From positions 3,498,770-3,562,769 of the forward strand of contig JARUPZ010000019.1 of the NCBI GenBank assembly GCA_031213475.1: 64,000 nucleotides of DNA, given 5' to 3'. The notes below the pieces were generated by a model, which made no database searches, had not been told where the DNA came from, and was given only the letters and a program-made list of their open reading frames with translations. Below are positions 21,557-32,900 of this stretch, in pieces; positions within the stretch are counted from its first letter, which is position 1, and each line of letters begins with the position of its first letter. The position numbers and the translations under genes were made by a program. The DNA comes from Nereocystis luetkeana. Its lineage: Eukaryota > Sar > Phaeophyceae > Laminariales > Laminariaceae.

Positions 21557-22391
21557 CTGTAAGGTAGATCGACTTCCCAACCTCAATCCCGATTCAAAAA
21601 AACGTGCGTTTTCGTGTCCACAGACAACACAGGGATATGTGATATATGACAGCCCATCCACTCACCAACCCACCCACCCACATCCACAATCACCCACCCA
21701 CCTCCCCCCCCCCATCCCCCTACCCCCCCCGCCGTATGCCCACTTGACACTCCAGACCACTGCGCGACCAACGGCGACCAAGGCCAGGCAGTCACTCACA
21801 CCCCAACTACAATCTCCCAGCACCTTTTCTGTTGTTACCACATCCAGAGATGGGTCTTAATATGAATCCCTGCTCTAAAAAAAGGAAAGATAAACAGGAC
21901 GTTTCTTGAAAAACCTGATCCCAATCCGAGACTTTGCGGCAGCCCAGAATCAAATCAGCCTGCGTGGGGCTGGGGGCTGACTCACATCGCCCTGCTTCAG
22001 CGCCGCCCTATTTCCGGGCGCGTCCGGAAACACCAGTCCCCCTCCCTGGAGCAGCTCGAGCATCCCCCTCCCCTTCGCCACATCCCCCTCGCCACCGCGC
22101 GGCATCAGTCTCTTCATGTGGGGGAGAGCTTTCGCCAGCGTGGACGGGGGCAGCGCTATCTCGCCCGCCGCCCGCGTCGCTCCTCCTCCCGCGCTCCGGC
22201 TGTCCCCGCGTTCCACCGTCGCTGCCGCTGCCGCTGCCGCTGCCGCTGCGTCTGCTGTAGCTGTGGCTGTGGCTGTGGCCGCAGCTGCGGAGTGTTCTGC
22301 GGTTTGTTCTGCGGACTTTTCTTTGCCCTCCAAAGAAGGCAGATAGCGAGAAATTTTATCGCGTAGGTCAGAGTCGACGCCGTCCGAATCC
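17868..22391 (-). CDS. VMA12: V-ATPase assembly factor, Vma12/TMEM199 family
   Basis: Four minus-strand exons with consistent phases: A 22,391-21,986, B 20,509-20,421, C 19,304-19,160, D 17,975-17,868. All have AG acceptors and GT donors (GTGAGT, GTGCGG, GTGAGG, GTGTAT). Exon A encodes VDSDLRDKISRYLPSLEGKE, an Ala-rich insert, and GMLELLQGGGLVFPDAPGN, matching the family's L.ELL.GS..Y.P segment. Exon B is RLLVLREQKEYARMTSNIQ, the family's LR...EY.RMT region. Exon C crosses into the first membrane helix (MVVAMFTTFIISYWASKYI); exon D is the second (IVIGLVGTVFIMLVELLVFV). Two C-terminal helices after a cytosolic helical domain is the Vma12 plan. The protein sits in the ER membrane and helps assemble the V0 sector. 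Missing: a first exon (a TGA at 22,441 closes the frame) and the extreme C-terminus. Introns hold a poly-C element and MITE pair. Confidence 0.8.
18125..18156. repeat. Poly-G tract
   Basis: GA-rich then about 20 consecutive G; lies in a VMA12 intron. Confidence 0.9.
18370..18585. repeat. CT-rich low-complexity stretch
   Basis: Irregular CTCTCT/CCCTCT sequence in the VMA12 intron between exons C and D. Confidence 0.85.
18588..19095 (-). repeat. Poly-G/GTACTC element, near-full copy 2
   Basis: Reverse orientation: GGGTTGGGTTCGCGAAGGTTGGCAACGGC.. at the left, GCCATGCATGAGATCGAGTAC at the right, then a C tract about 19,108-19,118. It is inserted in the VMA12 intron between exons C and D. Confidence 0.85.
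19360..19440. repeat. (AAAAAAC)n repeat
   Basis: About 80 bases of AAAAACAAAAAAC units, just upstream (minus-strand sense) of VMA12 exon C; on that strand it is T-rich and may serve as the polypyrimidine tract. Confidence 0.9.
20087..20180. repeat. Palindromic MITE family B, copy 2
   Basis: TTAACCCTTTTAGAGCCGCAGTCCCGTTTTGGGGACAAACCAGTCAAATTTC then the complementary arm. One of the least diverged copies. Confidence 0.9.
20182..20290. repeat. Palindromic MITE family B, copy 3
   Basis: Starts one or two bases after copy 2: AATAACCCTTTTGAGTACTGCGGCCAGTCCCG.. and ends GGGCCTGCAGTCCTATTAGTAGAAGGG. Tandem arrangement of two copies in a VMA12 intron. Confidence 0.88.
20600..20945. repeat. Tandem repeat, about 45-bp unit, 7 copies
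   Basis: Units read TATATTATCACCCTGGGGGGTCACCGACCTACAGTAGTACCTGG with small length changes. Each unit ends in a (near-)copy of the TACCTGGTA palindrome. In the VMA12 intron between exons A and B. Confidence 0.88.
21023..21130. repeat. Perfect 54-bp direct duplication
   Basis: GATCGATCCCGCCTGCAGCTGAGG..ACTACAATAGGGTATCG occurs twice head to tail without difference, so it is recent. Confidence 0.92.
21226..21560. repeat. (AGT)n microsatellite, about 335 bp
   Basis: Long AGT array with AGC and AGG interruptions. The Ser and Tyr homopolymer ORFs on the two strands are artefacts. Confidence 0.95.
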
Positions 22392-22446
22392 CTAGCAATT
22401 GGAGGGGCGGGGGGGAGGAGGGGGAAAGGGGGGGGGCGTCATTTGT

Positions 22447-22689
22447 TCATTTGTTCCACGCCTTAGTCATTTGAACCTTGACCACGCATCCCTTCCGAGA
22501 CGGAGCACCGTTCCTACTCCTGATAGAGACGCCTCCAACATTTGGGCGCGCCTCAAGCTGTTTCCATATATTACATAGAAACTTCTTGCTGATCTTATCC
22601 CCTACCTGTTTCGCCGCCTGTGGCCACCGTCCATCTCCTAGGATAGCGATCGTTTTCTCGCTGCTACCTAGTGTACCAAAGCCCTCCAT
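22447..22689 (-). pseudogene. Possible Tc1/mariner-like transposase N-terminal fragment
   Basis: Eighty-residue minus-strand frame with QVGDKISKKFLCNIWKQLEA followed by GGVSIRSRNGAPSRKGC. This resembles the helix-turn-helix plus basic linker at the start of stramenopile Tc1-like transposases (K/R-F.V....IWKR...G....SR..G..GRK). No DDE catalytic domain follows, so it is a fragment at best. It lies just upstream of the VMA12 gene. Confidence 0.4.
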
Positions 22690-22879
22690 TTATACACTCG
22701 CCTCTTTCCCCCGTCCCCTCTTCTAACACATCCCGTTCCTCCTTGTACATTTCACATTCTCTTAATTCTGTGAGTTCTACTCTCTACTGCCTTGTCACAC
22801 GGGCACATCTGTGCATCTACTTCCACCTCCTCCCAGCTACTGGTATACCTCTTTCTACTTTCTGGCAGGTCCAGAGACT

Positions 22880-22990
22880 GAGGGGGGGGGTACTCGATAT
22901 CATGCATGGCCGTAGTCGTATGACCATAGACCCTCGCATCCCTACAGTGCCGGGACGGAGCACACGTCGGGTTGTCAGCGAAAGGAGGTA
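22880..22990 (+). repeat. Poly-G/GTACTC element, 5'-end fragment
   Basis: Eight or nine G then GTACTCGATATCATGCATGGCCGTAGTCG.., cut off after GGAGCACACGTCGGGTTGTCAG. Confidence 0.8.
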
Positions 22991-23034
22991 GTAACGATTG
23001 ACGTGAGGGGGGGAGGGAGGGGCGTCTATTCCGC

Positions 23035-23160
23035 ATGATCTGAAGTAGCATGTATTTCCTGGGTTGGACCTATACCATGAAGACCCCGCGCCGTATCTCG
23101 CAACAACGGCAGGCTAGGATCTATAGCAAATGATCTATCTGTAGGTGATGGTCTGTCCCG
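23035..23160. repeat. GATC-rich dispersed repeat, fragment
   Basis: GTATTTCCTGGGTTGGACC..CGCAACAACGGCAGGC and GCAAATGATCTATCTGTAGGTGATGG; the reverse-orientation version of the copy at 54 kb, similar to 38.9 kb. Confidence 0.55.
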
Positions 23161-23315
23161 TGTGTACCAACTATGAAAGAATACGCTGCGTTAGGGTGGG
23201 GGTCGGGGATTTGGAGCCTTTTACCTTTTCCCTTTCACTTCGTACCGGACAGCCGGTGGAGGGACTATCGGTACGGGTATCACACTGGTCGATATCACCC
23301 CCCCACGAGAAACCA

Positions 23316-23335
23316 GCCCCCCCCCCCCCCCCCCC
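23316..23335. repeat. Poly-C tract
   Basis: About 17 consecutive C, bordering the left end of the element copy at 23,340. Confidence 0.9.
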
Positions 23336-23339
23336 ATAT

Positions 23340-23870
23340 GTAAATACCTGGTATATATCGGTTGGCGACGACGCCGTAAAACACGCCTCTCACTACGTGA
23401 GCTAGACAGCCAGGGTACCGTTTTTTTGTTTTCTTCTTTTTGGGCGGTGACCACGGCTGGCGGTCGAGTTAGATCATTTTTGTACGGGGAGAGCCTTCCC
23501 CTCCGCACGAAGGGGATGATCGTATCACGTGGTGTGTACCAGGTATATGGTAAGGCACCCACGAGGCAGTTACATAGTAAACCCATTGCTGTCTCTGGAA
23601 GTGGCCACACCAGAAACTGAATCATATCATTGACGCTGTCATCCATATGCAAGAAAGTCCGCCTCACAAGCGGTTCTCAGTAGGATGCAGCTCGCCCTTC
23701 ATGCGACTCGCCGGACACCTCACGGCGCTTCGCGCTTGGTGCAAGCAATGCCTGCCTGGTCGGTGAAAACCCGACGTGCTCCGTCCCGACATCGTAGGGA
23801 TACGAGTGTCTATGGTAATACGACTACGGCCATGCATGATAATAATCAAGAGTATCCCCCCCCCCCCCTC
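23340..23870 (-). repeat. Poly-G/GTACTC element, near-full copy 3
   Basis: Reverse orientation and co-linear with 18,588-19,095 and 16,126-16,662. Left end TATCGGTTGGCGACGACGCCGTAAAACACGCC; right end GCCATGCATGATAATAATCAAGAGTATC followed by 12 or more C. Confidence 0.88.
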
Positions 23871-24405
23871 GGTGATAAATACAGCAAAGCACGAACAGAT
23901 ACATGCCCATAATCACCGGGGTTCGTTACATACCACCAGACCGCAGGAAACCACCCCCGGGTAAGAAAAGAGGCGAAGCGCGAAGTGGCTGTCACCCGTT
24001 CGGAGTGGTTTCTGACGCCAAAATCCGGTACTACGTTTGTGTATCGCGTATGGAAAAAAACGCAGCTACCGATTGTCTCGGTTTTTCTCGTCAAGGTACG
24101 GGAGTAGACGACCGACCTATTGAAGGCACCGGCCTGGCTGCTGCAGGTGTTGTCTCTGCAAATGCTTCACACATCGGACACACCAGATGACTACGTATTG
24201 TACAGACCAGATAGATCATGTTCACGGATCTAGATGTTCACGGAGCTAGATATCATCCATTAACAAGTTCCCACGGGGGCTGTCTTGCCACCCACAGGAT
24301 CTGAATGACCTGTGTGCCTGGTGCATGTTTTAGCAGTATGTTTTTAGCGATATTCAGGATGTTGGTGGTGTTGTACATGGGTGTGCCCGGGTTCAGTAGG
24401 CGCAG
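23871..24405. other. Gene-free stretch
   Basis: Mixed sequence with short GATCTAGATGTTCACGGATC-like repeats near 24,215-24,255. No exon with convincing splice sites. Confidence 0.4.
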
Positions 24406-24409
24406 TGTT

Positions 24410-24745
24410 CTATGATCCGTACCCTGTAACACGGGTGATGAGACACCGTATCACACGAGTGATAACATACCCTGTCACACGGGTGATAATATACCGTTTC
24501 ACGCGGGTGATGGAGTATCTCATCACCCATGTGATAAGTTGCCGTATCAAACAGGTGATAACACACCCTATCACACGGGTGATAAGATACTGTTGAACAA
24601 AGTTGATAAGATACATTATCACACAGGTGATAATATAACGCAGCCCCTGGGACGATAAGAAATCGCTTCATAAGGGTGATAAGATACATTATCCCATGGG
24701 TGATAAGATACATTATCACACGGGTGATAAGATAACACACTCCCT
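24410..24745. repeat. Palindromic tandem repeat, about 24-bp units
   Basis: Some 13 units of form GATACNNTATCACACGGGTGATAA. Each unit contains the inverted pair TATCAC..GTGATA, so the array can form many small hairpins. A related piece (TTATCACCCGTGTGTTACG) appears at 24,957. No conserved unique spacers, so not CRISPR. Confidence 0.88.
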
Positions 24746-25831
24746 GGGACGAATTTCGGAGTCGATTTCTTCTTCTCTAAAAACATGGGAGGCATTATTC
24801 GTACACAAGACGAAAATGGTGGGATCTGGGAACATCTCGGCGAGATCTCTTTTCCATGTATCATGCAGACGCGTGCGTCGTTCGGCGTTCTTTTACACCC
24901 TTTGCCCGTTGCCGAGAAAACCGACTTTGAAATTCTTCCCAGGGGGGTGTGTTATGTTATCACCCGTGTGTTACGCGGTACTCTGTGGTGGGAGCTGCGA
25001 AGTACAGCAGAATATGAATAGCACATCCTTCTCTGCTGTAGCTGCGAGTACTCGTATGGACCCCCCTTGACTTACCCACCGACCCACCGACCAACCGCCG
25101 TTGCCACCACAATCGCTGCCAAAATGAACAGGTGCACATACACGTACCCCGCACAATTTACGTGCGTACGGATGACGTTGTATCATACCTGGTATATATA
25201 TATACAGTTAGTACCTGATGTACCCGTATCGTACTCGCCAGGTGTAGCTGAACTCGCGAAAACGGCAGAGAACGCCAGGGAGCCAATTGCCCCGCCGCTT
25301 TGCTACTCACCAGCGGGGTGTACTCCTATTAATACCAATTGCCAAAAAAGCAAGTATGCCGGACACCTCGGCGCAGAGATACACCACGTATCAAATTGGC
25401 TCTTGCAGTGTACCAGGTAAAACATATCCTACCCGATAAACTCGCAGTGTTACTCATACGCGTACGTACGAGCTACCTTAACTGCTGTATCATACCGGTA
25501 TAATGCTACGAGTACGGACAGCAGCTGACGTTTATAGAGTTCCACCTACAGTTAGTACAACAACAAACAGCAAACGGCGCGTATTGATATACAGGGTCGT
25601 ACTATTAATAATATCGGAGAGAAAGCCTTGCCGACACGCACAGCAACGACACTCCGTGGTGCTCTCGAACCACACCATCGACACACCATCGACCACCGCA
25701 AGAGGAACTCCCGACTTGTATTGCCGGGCGGACTTAACAGGTACTACTCTGTCCGTGTATGTAAGGGCCGTTCGTATGTTAATGTGAACATCCAAGCGTT
25801 CCTTACATTTCCAGACAGAGCAAACACCTAC

Positions 25832-26050
25832 CCGTGCGCTTTGTTAGCGTTGGCGATGGCGTGAGCGTTGGCCTCGGACGGGGTGTTGAGGTCCAAGGCG
25901 GTGACCAGGGACCTGGTCATGGAGCACCGCCGGAAGCGGAGCACCGCCACCGCCGTTCCCGGCGTGGTGCGCCGGCGGCGACGACAGCGCGAACACATCG
26001 GCGGTGATGAACGCCCCACCAGGCGGAAGCAACCTGGGATGTTCGGCGGC
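25832..26050 (-). CDS. Candidate coding exon, unknown
   Basis: GC-rich island in AT-richer surroundings. The minus frame reads MTRSLVTALDLNTPSEANAH then AIANANKAHG from ATG 25,920 to a GTAGGT donor at 25,831. An in-frame upstream ATG would add CSRCRRRRRTTPGTAVAVLR, which looks like a mitochondrial targeting presequence. A second minus frame (GGAFITADVFALSSPPAHHA) is also open, so the frame is uncertain. Possible further exon at about 25,113-25,072 (AIVVATAVGRWVGG before GTAAGT). No family recognised. Confidence 0.3.
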
Positions 26051-26144
26051 TCTGCTGCTGCGCCGCTATGATACTACTGCTGTACTTCCGCTATTCACGT
26101 ACGAAAGTACATTGGTACTCACCATGTGCATTTTCCACACCTCG

Positions 26145-26640
26145 AATAGATCAGATAGATCGGAAAGATCAGATAGATCCTAACGCGCCGTTACGATATG
26201 TTGTTCAGGATCTGTTCAGTACGGATTCAACCCAGGAAACATACGAGATGTTGTTCAGGATCTGTACAGTACAGATCCAACCCCAAGAAGCATATCCCAG
26301 ATCATGCAGACTATACGGCTCCCACACGGCGACCTGAGCTACACAGAGTCCTACCGCCGTACTTAGATCATGTATACCGCACAGACCACGAACAGATCTA
26401 TCTGCCCAGAATGATCTGAATCGTGGAAGTGGGTGCGATCTGTACTTGTAGATGATTTGTCCGATGCTGTGCACTTCGGTGTTGCGCGTTTCGCGCCGTA
26501 GATAATATGATATATACCGCACAGATCAGGAACAGATCTATCTGCCCTGAATGATCTAAATCGTGGAAGTGGGTGCGATCTGCACTTGCAGATGATTTGT
26601 CCGATGCTGTGCATTTCGGTGTTGCGCGTTTCGCTTTTCG
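26145..26640. repeat. GATC-rich dispersed repeat, longest copy
   Basis: Starts ATAGATCAGATAGATCGGAAAGATCAG and contains internal duplications: GTTCAGGATCTGTWCAGTACRGATYCAACCC twice, and a ~120-bp block CACAGATCAGGAACAGATCTATCTGCCC..GTCCGATGCTGTGCA twice (26,382-26,490 and 26,518-26,625). Confidence 0.7.
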
Positions 26641-27682
26641 GTTCGTTTCATTTTGTGGAGCGAAAGAATGAGGTGACTCAGAGCTTCCGTCGGCTTTGAA
26701 TACGGCCACGAGGCATTTGAGGGAGAAACACCTACCTTTCAGTACACAAGTACCCTGCATCCGTACAGGTACATAGCGCAACGTGCATAGCCAGCACACA
26801 GATATGCATCCATCCATCCATCCATCCACCCAGCTAGCCAACCAACATTGTGGAGGCCGTTACCAAATACGGAACATAACGCATGCGTACTGCTGTTGTA
26901 GCTAATGACTCTGTATGTATTGCTCTGTATTTGCTCTCACCTGGCCACTGCTCTCAAGGCACTCTCCAGCACCGCAGGCACCGAGACCAAAATCATGCTT
27001 GGCTTATGTTCGTCTGGTTTCGAGGCAGAACCAGAGTTGGTTTCGCGCTCCCACAACGGAAGCAGAGGCTCTTGATCTCCAGATAGCATTCAGGCGTGTC
27101 TCTCCGGGTGTAATACGCTCCCCTCCCTTGCTACCTCTGTCGCTCTGGACGACGAAGCCCCTGCTCTCTTCTTGTCCAAAATCAGGGCTCTCTTGAAAAA
27201 GGAGTTCAAGTGATGTGGAAGCCTACTTTTTCGGGGTGTATCAGACATGTTGTCCAATCGTCGTGCCGTTCACGGTTGTTCCGGTCTTGTGCTCTCGTTC
27301 TCTCGTCTCGTGTTGCTTGTTCTCGTGCTCGTTGACTCTCGTAGGAAAAGCCTGCGGTCGCTGGTGTACCAGGGAGTCGTATTATCGGTGGGATATCTTC
27401 ATCGAGAACAGGGTTGGTGGCTGGTGGCCCCCGAGTTGTAGCTGAAAACATGAAAAAAGACACCACATACATCGTGTACGTACGAACGATGTATCATGCC
27501 AGTAGGTGTTCCCCCTCTCCGTCCCCAGCAGACCCTCCATCGTCGTTGATGCACCTTCCGGTACGGGTTTCTGTCTGTCAAGCCACTGCTGTAAGTCCAA
27601 ATGATTTCAAAACAAAAACGTTGGCTGTTATCCTGCAAGGACCGAAAGGTGTCGTGCTGGTATATATAAACATTTCACCACT

Positions 27683-27745
27683 CTGAACGGAAATGTAAGG
27701 ACCGTTTCACAATAAAATAGGAAGACCGAACGGTCCTTACTACAA
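27683..27745. repeat. Inverted-repeat family C, short copy
   Basis: GGAAATGTAAGGACCGTTTC and its complement GAACGGTCCTTAC enclose about 30 bases. Related ends occur at 25,788-25,812, 49,428-49,452 and 61,765-61,915. Confidence 0.65.
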
Positions 27746-27749
27746 ATTC

Positions 27750-29760
27750 CACCCAGTGGTACCTTGCTTGGTACATGCCGGTACGCAGGAGGAGGATATG
27801 CCCGCCCGACTCGAAAAGCAGACGGTGGCCTAGCACGAAGCGTGGGATCAGAGTCAAGGCCGGAGAAGATGGCCGCCCTGAACTACAGTACAGGCGGGTA
27901 CTCATATTGTCATCGCTCATGTGGGGATATATGTAGGGGATGTCAAAAGCCGAGGGGTTGAAGCCCACGGAGCTTCTTAACTCGTACACTTTGAACTATT
28001 GCTATTGCGAGTATTTTGGCCTTGAGCTCACAAGGATTTGGCATCCCCTTCTCCCCTCCCCCCCTCTCGTCACGCACGGCGCACGGCGGACGATACGCAC
28101 GACGCACGCGCTATTATTGCGACCATTAATACGAACAGCAGCAGTTTTCTTGCAAAAAGGATGCAGGGTAAGTATAGATTTACGAGTAGTCCAACCTTTT
28201 GTCGAGCTGCCGCCCGAGACCGTACGGCGACAGGCAGCATACGGGTAGTAGAGCCGACCAGTGGTTTTGTTAAACCAGACATGATACAGTTAATACTTAG
28301 CACCAGGGTGCCTCGGGATACATAGTGATAAAAGTGCATGGTATGTACAGTATAATACCTGGTACCGACAAAGGGGACCAACAACCTAACCCCACGGCGT
28401 TCCGACAGAAAAAGAATGTTCAAGGTTGCTTACAGCGTATGGTTGGAGGAACGAGAACAATAATGGGGGAGGGGGAGGACGGTGGTGAGACAGGCAGGAC
28501 ATAATTATATGCAATACGTGCGTGATGCATGGTTGGTAGTTTGAGTGGCAATGGAACCTGTCCTTGGCCCGTTACTGAAGCAAGTAATCGAGGCGGCTTC
28601 ACAAAAAGGAGAAAGTAGTGGATTGTGGTTGAGCAGAGACAATATCGACAGGAAGGTTATCCTCGAACGAGCCTTTTCCACCGATTATTCACGCAAACTA
28701 CTTTTGATCGTCGTCACAGGTCTTGCCTTCAGCGATTTCAGGACGCTGCACGCGTTGCGATGACCCATGAAGTGCTCAGAGGGCACCACTTGGACTTAGA
28801 TTGTAGGGCGAATATATCTTGTTGTCGAAACTCCCCAGCACTGAAACGCAAATCCTCCGTTGTGACAATAGAGGGGGTTATAGAAGATCATTACAGGCAG
28901 TAGACTTTTTGATTGTGTAAGAAGGGTGCGCCATCACATTTTTTTTGCGTTTTTCTCACGTTGACGATATCATATCGCCGTCGGGCGCTTTGCCTTCAAC
29001 TCGAAAGCCCATGAGGTGTCGATCAGTGCGTCGGATGTCGGCCAAGGAATTTCCACATATGAATAACATAAAAATCCAACCCATAAAATTGACCGACCAG
29101 AAAACTGTGGGCACGAAATATCTTTCTCTCCAAGTACCCCCCCCCCCAATGCTCGAACGGCCTGCAAATGCGATTATTTTGTCAGGATAACAACGAGGCG
29201 ACTCGTACGGTGCAAAACGAGAAAGGCCCTCGAGGGTACCTGCCGCATCGTTAGTCGCTTTTGGGCGGTTCGAACGTGACATCCATCTGCATTGACAAAA
29301 CGGATATATCTCTCTTCAAACGAGTACACCCCCATTGCAATCATCGAGTGTTAGGCATACACCCACCGTGACCGCTGAGCTAGCCTGCTTGCTTCTAGCT
29401 CGGTGGTTATCGTGGATCTCTCCGACAAAGAGCACAACAACCTGAAGTCCAGGTTGGACCCTCCACGAGCGCGCCACTTCACCTCCATGAGCAGCAAGTT
29501 GGGCGTGCGCCAGCTTGCGCAATATCTCTGACTGGGCCGGCTCGGGCCGCGGCGATCAAGCGAAAGGGCGGGCATGAGGAAACAAGGTTCGCGCAACGGA
29601 ACTATGTTCCACGTAGCCAAGGGTGATATACAGTAATGAACGGGCACCGGGGCTCTTAGCGTGGGTGGGTGGAGCTGCGATTGAAAGCTGGTCTGGAGGC
29701 GGCAGTGGCCGTGGAGAAGGTTGCCGCCGCAGGAGCGCCGGCGGCCGTAGTTGAAGGCGC
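27750..29760. other. No gene established
   Basis: Open frames of 70-100 codons occur (for example plus 28,545-28,763, EPVLGPLLKQVIEAASQKGE; minus 29,522-29,316, LRKLAHAQLAAHGGEVARSW) but none has a recognised domain or a clear exon structure. The GC-rich 29,320-29,760 block may hold exons or an old element. Confidence 0.35.
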
Positions 29761-29809
29761 AGAGCTAGCAGACGCAGCTAGAAGAACCAGCTAGAGAGAG
29801 AGGAAACGA

Positions 29810-29930
29810 GAGAGATACATATACTAAGAAAAAGAGGGAGAGAGAGAAATAGATAACGAGAGAGGGGAGACATAAAGAGAGACAAGAGAGGAAGACATAG
29901 AGAAAGACATTTAAAGAGATAACAAGAGAT

Positions 29931-29968
<38 letters not shown>
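29810..29968. repeat. (AG)n-rich low complexity
   Basis: AGAGAGA repeats with GATAACAAGAGA interruptions. Confidence 0.9.
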
Positions 29969-29969
<1 letters not shown>

Positions 29970-29989
29970 CACGCAGCTACAACAGAAGG

Positions 29990-32900
29990 ATGGCCGAGGG
30001 GGTACTGAACGACAAAACTCCGACCCCCCGAGTGCGAGTGGAAGTGTTTTTCGCCGCGAGAAAACTCGGCAGCGCGCTCACCCGCCGCGCTTGCCGCCAT
30101 AATCTCGAAGAAAAAGGCACCGGTAATTCGACACGGGTGCGGACCCTCACTGAAGGTGTTACTGGTGAGATCAGCTCGGCAACGTGGAAGACGATTGTCG
30201 GTTCCAAGAGACCCGGGGGACGGTGATTCGAACTTGGCGGCATAGACGTTCAGGCGCGGAAAGGCGGCAGCCGTGGTTTCATTATCGTCGTCTCGCTGCG
30301 CAGGCCGCATTTTTTTTGTCGGCAGCAGCCACATCATCCCCTCATGGCGCGTAAGATGTAGCGCGGGCAGCCTGGTAGGCACGGTTTCAGCGCTGCCTAG
30401 GGCAGGCTTATACAGGTTGCTACTTCCACCAAACACCGAACGGGGCAAAGATAACATTGAGACGGGCAGAGGGGCGGAGTAAAAAAAGAAGAACCTGAAT
30501 CAGAAACGAACGGTGTGGCTGCCTGTCAAAGTTCGTATATCATGCATGCATGCATTGGCTACTACCGCCGATTGACGTCGTTCGCTCGACCTCAGAGAAG
30601 AAAGAAGAAATACCGAGAAAAGTTTTCGTTGGTTGGGTGGTGGCTTGATGGAGAGGGGGATCTCTCGCTCTATAAATGTCCGCGGATACGGTAGACTTGG
30701 TGCTATCAAACTTTCAGCAGCAAACGGGAAGACGCAAAAAAGTGACACTCTTTTTTCGCGGTGGTGGCATGCGTTGCCTTCCTCCCTTCCTGCTTCTTCT
30801 GAGGCGTCCACCTTGTTGTTCTGCATGCACGGATGCATGCGTGATGCCTCAGTTCCTTCCGTCTGGGCGACTTATTTATAAACACGGTCGCGCGGGCGTA
30901 AACCACGGTATAGGACTGGCACCTGCGAGCACCCTTCTGAGTCTTCTCTCGCCTGATAGGGCGCTATGTATGTCTCAGAACCACGCACATGACTTGACCT
31001 TCAGAAAAACTGCGCGCTCAGTGGTAGCCCCATGACCAACCAATCCCATGCATGGCCTGCTGTACGCCTGTTCACATACACATTTTGTAAAAACGTACCA
31101 GGTACGATCTTGGCTAGTTTCTCGGTTGAGAAGCCCCATCAGGCAAGTACATTCGCCCTGCAAGGCGAAAAGCGTTATGTATCCCTGCAGTGCGGGGGCC
31201 CTCTCTCAAGAAACTTGAAATCGGGCTCAGGCTGACTTTCTCATCCCGGGCGCGTGCACAAAAATACACTTGTTTCAGAGTTTGCCCCTTCTCGTTTCGG
31301 TCCCCGAGAATCGTGGACGCAGGCCACCCACAGGAAGAGGGACGAGCTTTCTTTAAGCTTGAGCACTGACTAGGCTGGGAGCTTTCTTTCTTCTTTCTTT
31401 CGAATTTTAAAGGCTGACTTTCTCGTGGGTTACTTTTTGGTTTTGAGCGGCCCAATACTGAACCGTGTACCGCGTCCTGCATGATTTGGTTGTGGGAGTA
31501 CATACAGTTATATGTGCAAGAATCCGATAAATAATTACCTCTAAGTTTCCGACGTTCCCTCTTTCTTGCTGATGTGCGTGACCACGACGTGCCGTCGGTC
31601 GTAGCGTGCGGTCGGTCGCGGCGTGTGTGCAAAAGCCTGATAACGACCGCGGCCTTTAGTTCTCCGGGAGCAGGGCTTCGCAAAGAGCTCTGCGAGGAAC
31701 GTGGACGATGCCGACACAGGAGTTTTCAGCGACCAGCAAAACAAGATCCGGTCTACCTGGTACTGCTAATGCAATAGAGATCTTGACTCTCGCCGGTGGT
31801 TTGTAGAGTGCCGGAGGAACAGCCGCGGTTGCTTCGCGACACAGGCGGGCGACCTCGCGCTGCCTCCAGAGCATAGGGCCGGTCCCTCATTCCCTGGACA
31901 CGACGGGGTTTTTTTTTGTTGGCATCTGCATCAGTCGCGGCAAAGTTAAAGTTATTTCGCATTTTTTGTGTCGTGCTCCCCCATGTGTCACCGTATTTGT
32001 ATGCCCTCGTATTAGCCCCTCCCTCCCTCTCTTGGGGACATAGCGACCAAAACAACTTTATACATGTTTTGGCGATATCAGCTACGGTCTAGGAGCAGAG
32101 TGAGCACCCGGCAGTACAGCCATACGGGCGGGAGGATCACGTTGAAACCGTGTGCCGTACCACTGACTCCTTGCATCGAAACTCGGGCACAAAATCTTGA
32201 ACCAATCAACAACCACGCGATAGCAGCTGTTCCTGTAGTTGTCTCTTTTTTTTTTGGCCCCCTATGTCCCTCCCCTCTGAAGCCCAAAGAGGGGAAAACC
32301 TCGTTTGGTGAAGACGTCTATGAACGTTCCCGCGCTGGTGTCACGCCCTGATGCGAGGGTCGCTCGCGGTGATCGACGAAGGTGACAACACTTGCTGCAA
32401 CACCCACGTCGCGGTCGTACTTTACTTCCCGTATATGTTACCTACCAGATATTCTCGAAGTACTACGAGTGTAAGCATAAGGTGAGATACGTTTTCCCAG
32501 CAGTACGTAATCGCGAAAAAAATATAAGCACCGCGACAACCCCGAAAAATCTGCCGAAGGTACACATACGTATTCACAAAAGAAATACACTTGAAAGAGA
32601 GAAAAAAAAAAATCACCGCCCGCCGTGCCGGCACGAAAAAAAAAAACGTTTTGTCTTTTGGCCCACAAGACCGTCGGGCGGGTGCATCTCACGCTCGGTC
32701 CCTCCGCTTCTTGCTCGTGACGTGTGAGGGAGTCTCGAGAAAGGGTACGTTGAAAAGATGAGCGTCTACACTTTCGGAGTACCTGGTAGTCCACCGAGAA
32801 GTAAGTGTGAAAAACAAAAACTGTGTTTGTAGTAGAAAACACCGTCGATCGCCAAAAAAAAAAAGAAAACACCCCCCCCGTCGTGACCGATGGGATTGCC

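Noticed and set aside
21152-21661. 169-codon Tyr-rich and 121-codon Ser-rich ORFs
   Set aside because: Translation of the (AGT)n array on both strands.
24410-24745. CRISPR-like regularly spaced repeats
   Set aside because: Units are contiguous with no unique spacers, the context is eukaryotic, and there are no cas genes.
28545-28763. 72-codon ORF starting MAMEPVLGPLLKQV
   Set aside because: Short, no recognised family, no supporting exon structure.
30180-30245. tRNA B-box-like GTTCGAATCACC on the minus strand
   Set aside because: Flanking bases do not form a T-arm or acceptor stem.
29765-30457. 230-codon minus-strand ORF
   Set aside because: Its C-terminal third is a GA repeat, the rest matches no domain, and the plus strand is also open; kept only as a possible coding block.
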